Positions 25,559-35,474 of a stretch of DNA of 64,000 nucleotides are shown here, piece by piece. The position numbers were made by a program, and so were the translations under genes. The notes under the pieces are model-generated. The model worked only from the letters and a program-made list of their open reading frames with translations. It was not told the origin of the DNA and searched no databases. The stretch is from Pseudomonas sp. ISL-84. Lineage in GTDB: Bacteria; Bacillota; Bacilli; Bacillales; Cytobacillaceae. The DNA lies in contig JAGGRA010000044.1 in the NCBI GenBank assembly GCA_018613035.1, positions 1 to 64,000 on the forward strand, given 5' to 3'. The number at the start of each line of letters is the position of its first letter. The first letter of the stretch is position 1.

Positions 25559-26726
25559 AATAAACCTCGATCTGTCTAAAGTTCCAAAAGAATTGAAGTT
25601 AATACTTGAAATAATTAAAATTGATAACCACGATAATCCTTCTAATAAATTGGACGATGATTTCGACTGGGATTTATTCCTTCAACTAGCTCTACATCAC
25701 CGCCTCTATCCAGTGTTATATTTAAAATTATTAAAAAGGGATCATAGATGGATACCTTCGAAAACTATTGATTCCTTGTCCAGGTACTATAAAAAAAACA
25801 CCTTCAAGATGCTTCATTTGTGTGGAGAAATGGAACAGCTAAGTAAGTTATTTATGGAGCATGACATACGCCCTTTATTTCTAAAAGGTCCTGTTCTTGC
25901 TAAAGACCTTTACGGAGATATTTCAATGCGAACATGCGGAGACCTGGATATTCTTATCCCTATCGGGGATTTAGAAAAAGCCAATGATCTCCTTGGAGAT
26001 CTAGGATATAAAAAAGATGAATATATACAAACGCTCTTAAACGATTGGAAATGGAGACACCATCACTTTACATATTATCATCCAAACAAAGGTACTAAAA
26101 TTGAAATTCATTGGAGACTTAATCCAGCTCCCAGCAAAGAGCCAACCTTTACTGAACTATGGAGCAGAAAGAGAGAAAGTTCAATCACAAGCTGTCCGAT
26201 CTATTGTATGAGCAAAGAGGACTTATTCTATTTTCTTGCTACACATGGGGCACGGCATGGCTGGTCACGCCTGCGGTGGCTGCAAGATATTCATGAACTT
26301 GTGAAACTGGACTTAGATTGGAAAACTATTAATCAATTATTAAGAAAACTTAAAGTTCCTCATATAGGAGGCCAATCTCTAATTCTAGCTTCACATTTGT
26401 TTAATACAACCCTAAATGAGAATATGTTCCCATTAATAAAGGGGTATCTACCGACTAAATTGGCTCAGGATGCAATATTTTATCTGGAAAAAATGGTGAA
26501 TTTACATACTAACCCTGTTCCTAAAGATATTACTAAATACCATGCAATACACTTATTTTCGTTAATGTCTTTTCAGCAAAAATTCATTTTTCTCTTAAGT
26601 ATGCTGCACCCCTATTACACCGATGTAGAGACACTGCCTTTACCAAAGAAATTTCATTTTCTATATTATCCGCTCCGGCCATTCCTTTGGGTCTGGAGAA
26701 AAGCAAGGAAACAAGCATTGTCTTAG
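25548..26726 (+). CDS. padeN: Nucleotidyltransferase family protein of lasso cluster
   Basis: 392 residues. The nucleotidyltransferase motif is FLKGPVLAKDLYGD followed by RTCGDLDILIP, with a further acidic residue in TKIEIHWRLNP. Homologues in the pseudomycoidin cluster decorate the phosphorylated C-terminal Ser with a hexose; whether this one does so is unknown. It overlaps neighbours at both ends of its frame, which fits a tight operon. Confidence 0.85.
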   Translation: MNNKINLDLSKVPKELKLILEIIKIDNHDNPSNKLDDDFDWDLFLQLALHHRLYPVLYLKLLKRDHRWIPSKTIDSLSRYYKKNTFKMLHLCGEMEQLSKLFMEHDIRPLFLKGPVLAKDLYGDISMRTCGDLDILIPIGDLEKANDLLGDLGYKKDEYIQTLLNDWKWRHHHFTYYHPNKGTKIEIHWRLNPAPSKEPTFTELWSRKRESSITSCPIYCMSKEDLFYFLATHGARHGWSRLRWLQDIHELVKLDLDWKTINQLLRKLKVPHIGGQSLILASHLFNTTLNENMFPLIKGYLPTKLAQDAIFYLEKMVNLHTNPVPKDITKYHAIHLFSLMSFQQKFIFLLSMLHPYYTDVETLPLPKKFHFLYYPLRPFLWVWRKARKQALS

Positions 26727-26737
26727 GAGGATTTAAG

Positions 26738-28531
26738 GTGAAACAAGTTTTCTTTTTTTTAAAACAGCTATATTCTTATTCTGGGAAAAAACTATATCTT
26801 AACCTTCTGGCTATGGTGCTGATAAGTTCTTTAGATGGAGTTGGATTGCTGCTGTTAATTCCTGTCATTAGTTATAGTGGAATTATGAGCTTTGAAGAAG
26901 GAAACTCAGCAGCCACAAATGCCTTTGATTTTCTTCAGCAATTACCAACTACATTCGGACTGTCTTTTATACTTTTAATGTTTCTGTTTGTGAATATCGT
27001 CCAAAATTTACTTCAACGATATGTGACAATTCAAAACGTAAAGCTTCAGCATGGATTTGCCCGTTATCTACGAGTAGAGATTTACAGGGATCTGCTCCAA
27101 GCAGATTGGGGTTTTTATGTAAAAAGAAGGAAGTCTGATCTTATAAATACGATCACTTCGGAATTAGCACGTGTTAATGGCGGAATTAATACTTCTTTAC
27201 ATTTTATCACAGCCATTATTTTTACATTCATTCAAATTGGAATTTCATTTATACTATCCCCCTCAATCACACTATTTGTATTATTAAGCGGTTTGTTTTT
27301 ATCTATTTTTGCGCGTGGGTTCATAAGAAGGTCACGCTTACTTGGAGGAAAAACATCTGAAGTAGGGAGAAGTTTTTTGGCAGGTATTACAGACGACTTT
27401 AATGGCATTAAAGATATTAAGAGCAATAACCTTGAACAATCAAGAATGAAATGGTTTCGTTCCATAACACAGCGTATTTATAATGAACAAATGGAATATA
27501 TAACATTAAAAACCTCTTCGCAATTCTATTATAAAGTTGCGTCATCTATATTCATTACTTTCTTTATATTCTTATCTGTAAACTTATTTCATTCACAGCC
27601 AGCCCAGTTAATGATAATTATAATTATTTTTACAAGGCTATGGCCTAGAGTAACAGGTATTCAGGCAAACTTAGAACAAATAGCAACATCCATCCCGGCA
27701 CTTAAATCCGTCATACACTTGAAAAATGAATCCCATGCAGCTAAAGAATTCGAGGATTTAGATATTAAAAGAACCGATTCTTTAGAAATTAATACTGGAA
27801 TAGAGTGTGAAAATATATATTTTCGATATAATCAAAATGAAAATTTATATGCCTTAAAGGGGATTAATGTACTCTTTCCATCCAATAGAATGTCAGCAGT
27901 AGTAGGCAAATCTGGAGCAGGCAAAAGCACTTTGATAGATCTTTTAATGGGGCTAAACAAACCTGAAAGTGGAAATATTTTAATAGACGGGAAGCCTTTA
28001 TCAAATGAAAATTTATTTGCATTAAGAAGCTCTATAAGCTATGTCCCTCAAGATCCCTTTCTGTTTAATTCATCAGTAAGAGAAAACCTATTATTAATTC
28101 AACCGGATGCATCTGAGAAGCAGATTTGGGAAGCCCTTGAGTTTGCTGCAGCTGATTTTGTAAGTAATCTCCCCCAAGGTTTGGATACTTTAATTGGCGA
28201 TAGGGGAATCAAACTTTCAGGAGGAGAAAGGCAGCGTCTAGTGTTAGCCAGAGCTATTTTAAGAAAGCCTTCTATTCTCATTCTTGATGAAGCCACTAGT
28301 GCATTAGATACAGAGAATGAAACTAAAATCCAAGAAGCTCTCGAAAGGTTAAATGGAAAGATGACCATTATTGTAATAGCTCATCGCCTTTCTACTATTA
28401 AAAATGCCGATCAGGTTGTGGTTCTGGATAAAGGGGAAATTATTCAGCAGGGCGAGTTTGGCCAGTTGGCAAAGGAAGAAGGCAGCATGTTTAGTAACTT
28501 GCTAAGAAAACAGCTGGAAACCGCTGTGTAA
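26738..28531 (+). CDS. padeD: Lasso peptide ABC exporter
   Basis: About 597 residues: an N-terminal six-helix ABC exporter domain, then an ATPase domain with Walker A GKSGAGKST, signature LSGGERQR, Walker B ILILDEATSALD and switch His in IAHRLSTI. It exports the mature peptide and gives self-protection. AGGAGGATTTAAG precedes the GTG at 26738; the longer frame from 26687 overlaps the previous gene without a ribosome binding site. Confidence 0.9.
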   Translation: MKQVFFFLKQLYSYSGKKLYLNLLAMVLISSLDGVGLLLLIPVISYSGIMSFEEGNSAATNAFDFLQQLPTTFGLSFILLMFLFVNIVQNLLQRYVTIQNVKLQHGFARYLRVEIYRDLLQADWGFYVKRRKSDLINTITSELARVNGGINTSLHFITAIIFTFIQIGISFILSPSITLFVLLSGLFLSIFARGFIRRSRLLGGKTSEVGRSFLAGITDDFNGIKDIKSNNLEQSRMKWFRSITQRIYNEQMEYITLKTSSQFYYKVASSIFITFFIFLSVNLFHSQPAQLMIIIIIFTRLWPRVTGIQANLEQIATSIPALKSVIHLKNESHAAKEFEDLDIKRTDSLEINTGIECENIYFRYNQNENLYALKGINVLFPSNRMSAVVGKSGAGKSTLIDLLMGLNKPESGNILIDGKPLSNENLFALRSSISYVPQDPFLFNSSVRENLLLIQPDASEKQIWEALEFAAADFVSNLPQGLDTLIGDRGIKLSGGERQRLVLARAILRKPSILILDEATSALDTENETKIQEALERLNGKMTIIVIAHRLSTIKNADQVVVLDKGEIIQQGEFGQLAKEEGSMFSNLLRKQLETAV

Positions 28532-28559
28532 AAATAAAAAGTAAATTTTAAGATTGGTA

Positions 28560-28588
28560 TTGACTTGTTCTGTATAGAGAACTAAAAT
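28560..28588 (+). promoter_or_regulatory. EPS operon promoter with SinR operator in the spacer
   Basis: TTGACT at 28560-28565, a 17-base spacer and TAAAAT at 28583-28588. The last 16 bases of the spacer (28567-28582) are the perfect palindrome GTTCTGTATAGAGAAC, so bound repressor would cover the space between -35 and -10. Confidence 0.85.
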
Positions 28589-28667
28589 AGAGACATGATA
28601 AGAAACTGCTAGTAAAACGATTGCTAATTTAATTACTGTTTATGTTTGTTATTTTTTTGGATTAATT

Positions 28668-28683
28668 GTTCTCTATTCAGAAC
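28668..28683. promoter_or_regulatory. SinR-type operator 4, EPS leader
   Basis: GTTCTCTATTCAGAAC, perfect GTTCT-N6-AGAAC arms, 101 bases downstream of the first EPS operator and 27 bases before the first gene. Confidence 0.75.
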
Positions 28684-28709
28684 GTTATCTTACCAATAAG
28701 GTGGTTTTT

Positions 28710-29432
28710 ATGAGTCATTTCCAGGATCAAAAAGTTGCTAAAGAAATTAATCTTAAAGATCTGTATAGAGTAATTAAAAAAAGGTATTGGATTTTAATTT
28801 TATTTGCAGGGTTAGCCACGATAGCAGGATGGTTTTATAGCAGCATTAATAAAACGGTTCCTTTATATGATACGTCAACCAACATCATCATAAATGCTGA
28901 GTCAGGATATCGTAATACCCTTCAGGTAATTATTAAGGACACAACCGTTTTAGAAGAGGTTATTAAGGAACTCGGGCTTGAAAAATCCCCAGAGGCATTG
29001 GCTGCATCCATCAATGTTGCAAGCATAGATGATACACAGGTTGTAAAAATTAGTGTGATTGATACGGATCCGAAAAGGGCTGCTGATATTGCGAATGCAA
29101 CTGCTGGAGTGTTTATAAAAGAAATTCCCCAAATTATGGACTTTGATGATGTACGCATATTATCAAGTGCCAAAGTAGATCCGATACCAATTAATGAGAG
29201 CAACCAAAGCAAAATTATTCTCGTCGCATTTATATTTGGAATAATTGCAGGAATAGGATTAATCTTTTTAATTGATTCATTAGATGATTCAATCAAATCA
29301 GAGCGTGATATTGAGATGCTACTTGAACTCCAGGTTTTAGGGAGTATTTCGAAAATGAATAAAAAGAATATAAATAAAAAGAAACTTAAAACTAAAATAG
29401 AGTTCAGAGGTGAGACGATTGGTTTTAAGTAA
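28710..29432 (+). CDS. epsA: EPS chain-length modulator (Wzz/EpsA-like)
   Basis: 240 residues with a Wzz-type topology: helix at about 27-45, a long extracytoplasmic part, and a second helix at about 175-195 (IILVAFIFGIIAGIGLIFLI). Gram-positive versions activate the separate tyrosine kinase. AAGGTGG at 28697-28703 points to the ATG at 28710. First gene of the EPS operon. Confidence 0.88.
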   Translation: MSHFQDQKVAKEINLKDLYRVIKKRYWILILFAGLATIAGWFYSSINKTVPLYDTSTNIIINAESGYRNTLQVIIKDTTVLEEVIKELGLEKSPEALAASINVASIDDTQVVKISVIDTDPKRAADIANATAGVFIKEIPQIMDFDDVRILSSAKVDPIPINESNQSKIILVAFIFGIIAGIGLIFLIDSLDDSIKSERDIEMLLELQVLGSISKMNKKNINKKKLKTKIEFRGETIGFK

Positions 29433-30081
29433 AAGAAAACCCTTGGCTTCCACAAAAAAAAGAAACTTAATTACGTACACTAATCCTGATTCGATCATTT
29501 CTGAACAATATCGGACTATCCGGACAAATCTCCATTTTATCCATGGAGAAAAGAAAAATAACACTTTGCTAGTCACTTCTCCAAGCAAACAAGAAGGGAA
29601 ATCCACAACCATTGCTAATATAGCTGTCTCCATGGCCCAGCAGAAAGAAAAGGTTCTTTTAATAGATGGAAACTTAAGAAGTCCAAGTATTCACCAAATA
29701 TTTAAAACCTCAAATGAAAGCGGGCTTACGAATGTTCTCTCGAGTAAGGCAACCTTTGAAGAAACGGTTTTTTCTTCGGAAATTGGCAGCCTTGATATTC
29801 TTCCCAGCGGCACCGTTCCTTTTAATCCTGCTGAATTACTTGGATCGAAAGCAATGAGAGCATTATTGGAAAAAGTCAGTAGGCTGTATGACATCATATT
29901 GATTGACTCTCCATCTGTCCTAGAAGTGACTGATACCAAAATTTTAGCTAATTTAAGCGATGGAGTGGTCCTGGTAGTTAGGCAGGATAAAACGAATAAA
30001 GAATACGCGGTTGAATCTAAAAAAGTTTTAGAATATGCAAAGGCTAATGTTGTCGGAGTTATTTTAAATGAGAAAAACTAG
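29419..30081 (+). CDS. epsB: BY-type tyrosine kinase (EpsB-like)
   Basis: About 220 residues with the bacterial tyrosine kinase P-loop fold: SPSKQEGKSTT (Walker A), LLIDGNLRSPS (Walker A') and IILIDSPS (Walker B). No C-terminal Tyr cluster is seen. It regulates polysaccharide polymerisation with EpsA. AGAGGTGAG at 29404-29412 fits the TTG at 29419 better than the GTG at 29410; either way it overlaps epsA. Confidence 0.88.
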   Translation: MVLSKRKPLASTKKRNLITYTNPDSIISEQYRTIRTNLHFIHGEKKNNTLLVTSPSKQEGKSTTIANIAVSMAQQKEKVLLIDGNLRSPSIHQIFKTSNESGLTNVLSSKATFEETVFSSEIGSLDILPSGTVPFNPAELLGSKAMRALLEKVSRLYDIILIDSPSVLEVTDTKILANLSDGVVLVVRQDKTNKEYAVESKKVLEYAKANVVGVILNEKN

Positions 30082-30164
30082 TAAAAAAGTAGTATGTTCA
30101 GCTAGGAGCTGACATATATTTTTTTAAGGTTTTGTTCGTTATTTAGAATTTAATGTTCTTTAAT

Positions 30165-30274
30165 GTGGCGATGTCTCCTTGCCGTTATCAATGGAGGCAC
30201 TCGGTCATGCTGTGGGTTGAGAGACCTTAGACGCCGGTCGTCGAGAGTGTGATGTGAGGAGGGGTTGAATGCCC
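30165..30274 (+). ncRNA. EAR (eps-associated RNA) processive antitermination element
   Basis: A GC-rich structured stretch in AT-rich surroundings, between the epsB- and epsC-like genes, exactly where B. subtilis carries EAR. Visible pairings include CTCC (30176-30179) with GGAG, GGTC with GACC, and CACTC with GAGTG. A terminator follows 16 bases later, which the antiterminated polymerase would pass. The call rests on position, structure and recalled resemblance, not an alignment. Confidence 0.75.
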
Positions 30275-30290
30275 AATTTTTAATAAAAAT

Positions 30291-30337
30291 CTTCATAATT
30301 AGGTTTCGTTTAAACCCTATTATGAAGGTTTTTATTA
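30291..30337 (+). terminator. Terminator after EAR
   Basis: CTTCATAAT at 30291-30299 pairs with ATTATGAAG at 30319-30327, extended by AGG/CCT, followed by GTTTTTATT. Confidence 0.75.
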
Positions 30338-30358
30338 CTTATTAAAGGAGATGCAGGA

Positions 30359-30499
30359 ATGAAAGAGATTGATAAATTTCCAAAATCCATTAAAAAGGCT
30401 GTAAGGTACATAAAACAAGATGCTACTAGAGAACAATTGGAGGAGATCAGGAAACTGGTTGAATACGCCATAAAGCGAAGAAACATAACGCTTGAATAA
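30359..30499 (+). CDS. Small basic helical protein (46 aa), unknown
   Basis: MKEIDKFPKSIKKAVRYIKQ then DATREQLEEIRKLVEYAIKR. Predicted all-helical. AAAGGAG precedes the ATG at good spacing. It lies between the EAR terminator and epsC. Not SinI by sequence, though size and location would allow a regulatory role. Confidence 0.7.
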   Translation: MKEIDKFPKSIKKAVRYIKQDATREQLEEIRKLVEYAIKRRNITLE

Positions 30500-30533
30500 A
30501 TGCAATTAAAAAATCATGTAAAGGAGGGGAAAT

Positions 30534-32363
30534 ATGTCGTACCGTCAAAGGCTGTCGCTGTTCATCTTGGCTGATTCTATTATTGTTTTGTCTGCCATTT
30601 TCCTGGGACGATTTTTAGTAGATGCCAGCATTTATGTGATTACCTTACCTGTTTTAATTAGCTCTATCGGCATAATAGTAAGTCATCATTTATTTTCATT
30701 CAAATTTAAAATCTATCATAAAGCATGGGAATATGCCAGTATTGGTGAATTGATCATCATTTTGAAAGTCGTAAGTTTTTCAATTCTGACTGCAGCCTTG
30801 ATACAGCAAATACTGCTGCAGGAAATCTACTATAGGCTACTGGCCGTAACCTGGCTGCTGCAAATGCTTCTTATAGGAGGATCAAGATTCTGCTGGAGAA
30901 TCTACCGTGATAATTACTTAAATAAAAATAGCAACAAGAAAAGGACCCTCATAATAGGCGCTGGTTCAGCCGGTACTATGGTGGCCAGGCAGTTATTGAA
31001 GAATAATGATGCTGAATTGCATCCAATTGCTTTTATAGATGATGACCGTAAAAAAAATCAATTGCATATTTTAGGTTTACCTGTAGTCGGCGATATAACG
31101 AAAATACCTGAAACAGTAGACCAATTAGGAATTGAAAACATAATTATCGCCATACCATCGCTAAGCAGAAAAGAGTTAAGTTTGATTTTTCAGGAATGCG
31201 CTAAAACAAAAGCCAAAACCCAAATCATGCCGATGCTGGAGGACCTGGTGACAGGAAAAGTATCTGTCAGTGCTTTCAGGGATGTTAAGGTTGAGGACCT
31301 TTTGGGAAGGAGTCCTGTTGATTTGGATATTGAAAGCATTTCAGGCTACGTAATGAACAAAACAGTTTTGGTGACAGGTGCAGGCGGATCAATTGGCTCT
31401 GAAATCTGCCGTCAAATATCACAATTTAAACCGCAAAGGCTTGTGCTTTTGGGACATGGGGAAAATAGCATCTATTCCATTGAAATGGAATTAAAAGAGA
31501 AATTCGGACATCTGCCAATCGAATTCATGACAGAAATAGCTGATTTGCAGGACGGAAAAAAGATGATGTCCGTCATGGGTACCTATCAGCCTGATGTTGT
31601 GTATCACGCTGCCGCACACAAGCATGTGCCATTAATGGAGAGAAATCCCGAAGAAGCGGTTAAGAACAATATTATTGGTACACGGAATGTCGCAGAAGCG
31701 GCAAGCTGGCATGGAGTGAAAACCTTTGTTATGGTCTCTACGGATAAAGCGGTTAATCCAACAAGTGTTATGGGAGCTTCCAAGCGTCTGGCTGAAATGA
31801 TTGTTCAAAATATGGATCAAAACAGTGAGACAAAATTTGTTGCTGTCCGTTTTGGCAATGTCCTCGGATCGCGAGGCAGTGTCATTCCTCTGTTTAAAAA
31901 GCAAATCGAAAAAGGTGGACCGGTAACTGTCACACATCCCGATATGATTCGCTATTTTATGACCATTCCCGAGGCATCAAGATTAGTCATACAGGCGGGT
32001 GCTTTAGCAAAAGGCGGGGAGATATTTGTGCTTGATATGGGAGATCCGGTGAAAATAGTGGATCTTGCAAGGAACTTAATCAAATTATCCGGTCATTCTA
32101 TAGAAGAAATTGGAATAAAGTTTACTGGCATCAGACCAGGAGAGAAGCTTTTCGAGGAATTGCTTAAGGATGATGAAGTACATGACCAGCAGGTATATCC
32201 AAATATTTATATTGGAAAAACGGCAAATCTTTATCTTGAGGATATTAATGAAATTATACAAACCTATCATACTCTTGATAAGGGAGCTTTAAGAGAAACA
32301 CTTATTAACCTGGCAAACAACAAAGCTGCAATACCTGAGCCGGTTATGTCAATTTCAAGTTAA
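30534..32363 (+). CDS. epsC: EpsC-like membrane NDP-sugar 4,6-dehydratase
   Basis: 609 residues of the FlaA1/CapD/WbpM family: four N-terminal helices, a CoA-binding-like region with [14 protein letters not shown] near 142, and an SDR domain with [11 protein letters not shown] near 284 and the SMGASKR-type catalytic region ([15 protein letters not shown]). It likely makes UDP-4-keto-6-deoxy-GlcNAc for EpsN and EpsM encoded further down. AAGGAGGGG precedes the ATG. Confidence 0.92.
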   Translation: MSYRQRLSLFILADSIIVLSAIFLGRFLVDASIYVITLPVLISSIGIIVSHHLFSFKFKIYHKAWEYASIGELIIILKVVSFSILTAALIQQILLQEIYYRLLAVTWLLQMLLIGGSRFCWRIYRDNYLNKNSNKKRTLIIGAGSAGTMVARQLLKNNDAELHPIAFIDDDRKKNQLHILGLPVVGDITKIPETVDQLGIENIIIAIPSLSRKELSLIFQECAKTKAKTQIMPMLEDLVTGKVSVSAFRDVKVEDLLGRSPVDLDIESISGYVMNKTVLVTGAGGSIGSEICRQISQFKPQRLVLLGHGENSIYSIEMELKEKFGHLPIEFMTEIADLQDGKKMMSVMGTYQPDVVYHAAAHKHVPLMERNPEEAVKNNIIGTRNVAEAASWHGVKTFVMVSTDKAVNPTSVMGASKRLAEMIVQNMDQNSETKFVAVRFGNVLGSRGSVIPLFKKQIEKGGPVTVTHPDMIRYFMTIPEASRLVIQAGALAKGGEIFVLDMGDPVKIVDLARNLIKLSGHSIEEIGIKFTGIRPGEKLFEELLKDDEVHDQQVYPNIYIGKTANLYLEDINEIIQTYHTLDKGALRETLINLANNKAAIPEPVMSISS

Positions 32364-32380
32364 GAAAGGTGGATTATATA

Positions 32381-33262
32381 ATGAAGAAAGTAAGAAAAGC
32401 CATTATTCCTGCTGCAGGTTTAGGAACGAGATTTTTGCCCGCTACAAAAGCCATGCCCAAGGAAATGCTGCCAATCGTTGATAAGCCAACAATCCAATAC
32501 ATAATAGAGGAAGCGATTGAAGCAGGGATTGAAGATATTATCATTGTAACGGGAAAAGGAAAGCGAGCAATTGAAGATCATTTTGACCATTCCTTTGAAT
32601 TAGAGCAAAACCTTTTGGAAAAAGGAAAGCTGGAGTTATTGAATGAAGTGCAAAAGTCATCACAGATGGCGGATATCCACTATATTCGCCAAAAGGAGCC
32701 TAAAGGGTTGGGCCATGCCATTTGGTGTGCACGCAAATTCATTGGAAACGAGCCTTTTGCCGTTTTGCTAGGTGATGATATCGTGCAGGCCGAAAAGCCT
32801 TGTCTTAAGCAAATGATTGAACAATACGAGCGATACAATGCGTCAATTCTAGGAGTCCAAACCGTTGCAAATGAAGAAGTGTCCAGATACGGAATTGTGG
32901 ATGGAAATGAAATCGGAAATCGTTTTTACAGTGTTAATAGTCTAGTAGAAAAACCAAAGCAGGAAGAAGCTCCGTCCAATCTGGCGATTATGGGAAGATA
33001 TATTTTAAACCCAAGAATTTTCGAGATATTAAGTGATCAGAAACCAGGAGCTGGCGGTGAAATTCAATTAACGGACGCCATTGCAGGATTGAATTTACAT
33101 GAAGCGGTTTACGCTTATGACTTTGAAGGTGTCAGATATGATGTCGGCGAAAAAATGGGCTTTATTCAAACAACGATTGAGTTTGCGTTAAAACGCGGGG
33201 AATTAAGAAAAGATCTATTAGATTATCTATCATCTGTTCTTGATAGACAATTAATCAAATAG
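32381..33262 (+). CDS. gtaB: UTP-glucose-1-phosphate uridylyltransferase
   Basis: 293 residues; makes UDP-glucose. It has the GalU/GtaB signature [20 protein letters not shown] at the N-terminus, followed by VDKPTIQYI and GLGHAIWCA. The ATG at 32381 follows AGAAAGGTGG; the frame extends a few codons upstream. It supplies precursor to the EPS operon together with GalE. Confidence 0.95.
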   Translation: MKKVRKAIIPAAGLGTRFLPATKAMPKEMLPIVDKPTIQYIIEEAIEAGIEDIIIVTGKGKRAIEDHFDHSFELEQNLLEKGKLELLNEVQKSSQMADIHYIRQKEPKGLGHAIWCARKFIGNEPFAVLLGDDIVQAEKPCLKQMIEQYERYNASILGVQTVANEEVSRYGIVDGNEIGNRFYSVNSLVEKPKQEEAPSNLAIMGRYILNPRIFEILSDQKPGAGGEIQLTDAIAGLNLHEAVYAYDFEGVRYDVGEKMGFIQTTIEFALKRGELRKDLLDYLSSVLDRQLIK

Positions 33263-33272
33263 GCAGAAACTT

Positions 33273-34439
33273 ATGAGAAAACGAGTGTTATTTTGTGCAA
33301 CAGTCGATTATCACTTTAGTGCTTTTCACTTGCCATATCTAAAATGGTTCAAGGAACAAGGCTGGGAGGTTCATGTGGCAGCTGCCGGTGAGTTGGACCT
33401 CCCTTACGTCGATCAGAAATTTAATATACCTATTCAAAGATCACCCTTCAAAAGGAAAAACATTGGAGCATATAAGCAATTAAAAGGAACTATTGATAGA
33501 AACCAGTATAAAATCATCCATTGTCACACTCCGATGGGTGGTGTATTGGCCAGGCTTGCTGCCCGGTCAGCTAGAAAGCATGGCACAAAGGTCATTTATA
33601 CGGCACATGGATTCCATTTTTGCAAAGGTGCACCACCATTAAATTGGCTTATCTATTATCCTATTGAAAGAACTCTTGCGCGATTAACAGATTGCTTAAT
33701 AACGATTAATGATGAAGACTATAATCTTGCTGTAAAACATGGATTTAAGGCGAAACAGATTGAGCATGTTCATGGCGTTGGAGTGGATATAAATCGATTT
33801 TGCCCCGTAAAGAAGTTTAATAAATCTGTATTAAGAGCGGAGTATGGGTACAAGGATGATGATTTCTTATTGTTTTATGCAGCCGAATTTAATAAAAATA
33901 AGAATCAAAAGCTTTTAATTCAAGCATTATCACATATTAAAGAAAATGTTCCCAATGCCAAACTTTTGTTAGCCGGTGAAGGACCTATGCTGCAGGTTTG
34001 CCGAAATCTGGCAGAACAGTTAGGGATAGCAAAGATGATCAATTTTCTAGGTTTCCGTAATGATGTTGAATTGCTACTGAAAATGAGTGATATTGCTGTG
34101 GGATCAAGTTTTCGAGAAGGACTTCCGGTGAATATTATGGAAGCAATGGCGTCTGGTTTACCTGTAGTAGTAAGTTCAAATAGGGGCCATTCAGAATTAA
34201 TTCAGAATGGAATAAATGGCTATACGATATCGCCAAAGAATTATCAGGATTTTGGTTTAAGGATTCTAGAGATATATCAAATAACTGAGTTGAGCAAGAA
34301 GATGGGAATAGAAAGTCGTAATAAAGTGAAAAAATTTGCGATTGATCAAGTTAGCAGAGAGCTACAAAGTGTCTACTCAACTTATATGGCGGAGGAAATA
34401 AATGAATCCAAAAGTAAGCATAATCGTGCCTATATATAA
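33273..34439 (+). CDS. epsD: GT4 glycosyltransferase (EpsD-like)
   Basis: 388 residues, GT-B fold. N-terminal domain with HCHTPMGGVLARLAAR, C-terminal nucleotide-sugar domain with the EGLPVNIMEAMASGLPVV block. Order after epsC and homology fit EpsD. Overlaps the next gene by 38 bases. Confidence 0.88.
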   Translation: MRKRVLFCATVDYHFSAFHLPYLKWFKEQGWEVHVAAAGELDLPYVDQKFNIPIQRSPFKRKNIGAYKQLKGTIDRNQYKIIHCHTPMGGVLARLAARSARKHGTKVIYTAHGFHFCKGAPPLNWLIYYPIERTLARLTDCLITINDEDYNLAVKHGFKAKQIEHVHGVGVDINRFCPVKKFNKSVLRAEYGYKDDDFLLFYAAEFNKNKNQKLLIQALSHIKENVPNAKLLLAGEGPMLQVCRNLAEQLGIAKMINFLGFRNDVELLLKMSDIAVGSSFREGLPVNIMEAMASGLPVVVSSNRGHSELIQNGINGYTISPKNYQDFGLRILEIYQITELSKKMGIESRNKVKKFAIDQVSRELQSVYSTYMAEEINESKSKHNRAYI

Positions 34440-35463
34440 TGTAGAAAAATATTTGAGTAGATGTCTGGATAGTTTGCTTTCACAGGAATTGGTTGATATT
34501 GAAGTAATTGCTGTAAACGATGGGTCGACAGATTCTAGTAAAGAAATAATAAATGAATATAAAAATAGAGATAAAAGAATAAAGACTATTCACAAGAAAA
34601 ATGGAGGAGTATCTTCTGCCCGTAATAAGGGCTTAGAAATAGCTCAGGGAGAGTATATTGGTTTTGTTGACCCTGATGATTGGATTGATAACGACATGTA
34701 TAAAACTTTATACCATGTTGCTTTCCAGGAAAAAGCGGATATTGTTATGTGCACTTATACAAGGGAATTTGGAACACATTCTAAAGAAAAGAAGTTTGAA
34801 TTACCCGAAAAAATCCGCTATACGGGAACAGAGGTCCAAAGCAAAATCATGAGACGCTTAATTGGCCCCCTGGATAATGAGTTAGCCAATCCTGAGCTTT
34901 TAGATGCTTGGGGGACCGTTTGGTCAAAGATTTACCGTGCAGAAATTATAAAAAATTTACGGTTCACCGATCTTAAAGAGATAGGTACAAATGAGGATTC
35001 TTTATTCAATATTGAAGCCTTATATTATTCTAAGTCCTTTATTTTTATTAATAAACCATTTTATCATTATTGGCGTGAAAATAATGCATCCGTAACATCT
35101 TCCTACAAACCTGACTTAGTAATCCAGTGGGAAAACCTTTATAAAAAAATGAAAACCTTTATTGAGTCTGAGAAAATGGATGAAGAATATATTACTGCTC
35201 TCAATAATCGAATATGCATGGGGACACTTGGTCTTGGTTTAAATACGATAAGTGCTGACAATCCTGCAAACTCTCTAGAAAAAATAAAAAGAATAAAAAT
35301 AATTCTTAATAATAAACAAATCATAAGTTCTTTTAAACAATTAGACTTGTCGTCATTTCCGGTTGTTTGGAGGGCTTTTTATTTTTGTGCGAAAACTAGA
35401 TCGGCATTAGGAGTTTACTTAATGTTAAATGGGATTAACTTTTTAAGAAGGGCAATTAGATAG
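34402..35463 (+). CDS. GT2 glycosyltransferase (EpsH/EpsE-like)
   Basis: 353 residues with a GT-A domain: VSIIVPIYNVEKYL, VNDGSTDSS, and FVDPDDWID as the DXD-type motif. Cytoplasmic, with no clear membrane helices. GGAGGAAATAA precedes the ATG inside epsD. Paralogue of the GT2 at 45406. Confidence 0.85.
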   Translation: MNPKVSIIVPIYNVEKYLSRCLDSLLSQELVDIEVIAVNDGSTDSSKEIINEYKNRDKRIKTIHKKNGGVSSARNKGLEIAQGEYIGFVDPDDWIDNDMYKTLYHVAFQEKADIVMCTYTREFGTHSKEKKFELPEKIRYTGTEVQSKIMRRLIGPLDNELANPELLDAWGTVWSKIYRAEIIKNLRFTDLKEIGTNEDSLFNIEALYYSKSFIFINKPFYHYWRENNASVTSSYKPDLVIQWENLYKKMKTFIESEKMDEEYITALNNRICMGTLGLGLNTISADNPANSLEKIKRIKIILNNKQIISSFKQLDLSSFPVVWRAFYFCAKTRSALGVYLMLNGINFLRRAIR

Positions 35464-35474
35464 GGGGGATTTCT

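Noticed and set aside
30359-30499. SinI antirepressor
   Set aside because: Size fits, but the SinI motif (DQEWVELM-like then SPEEIRKYL) is not present.
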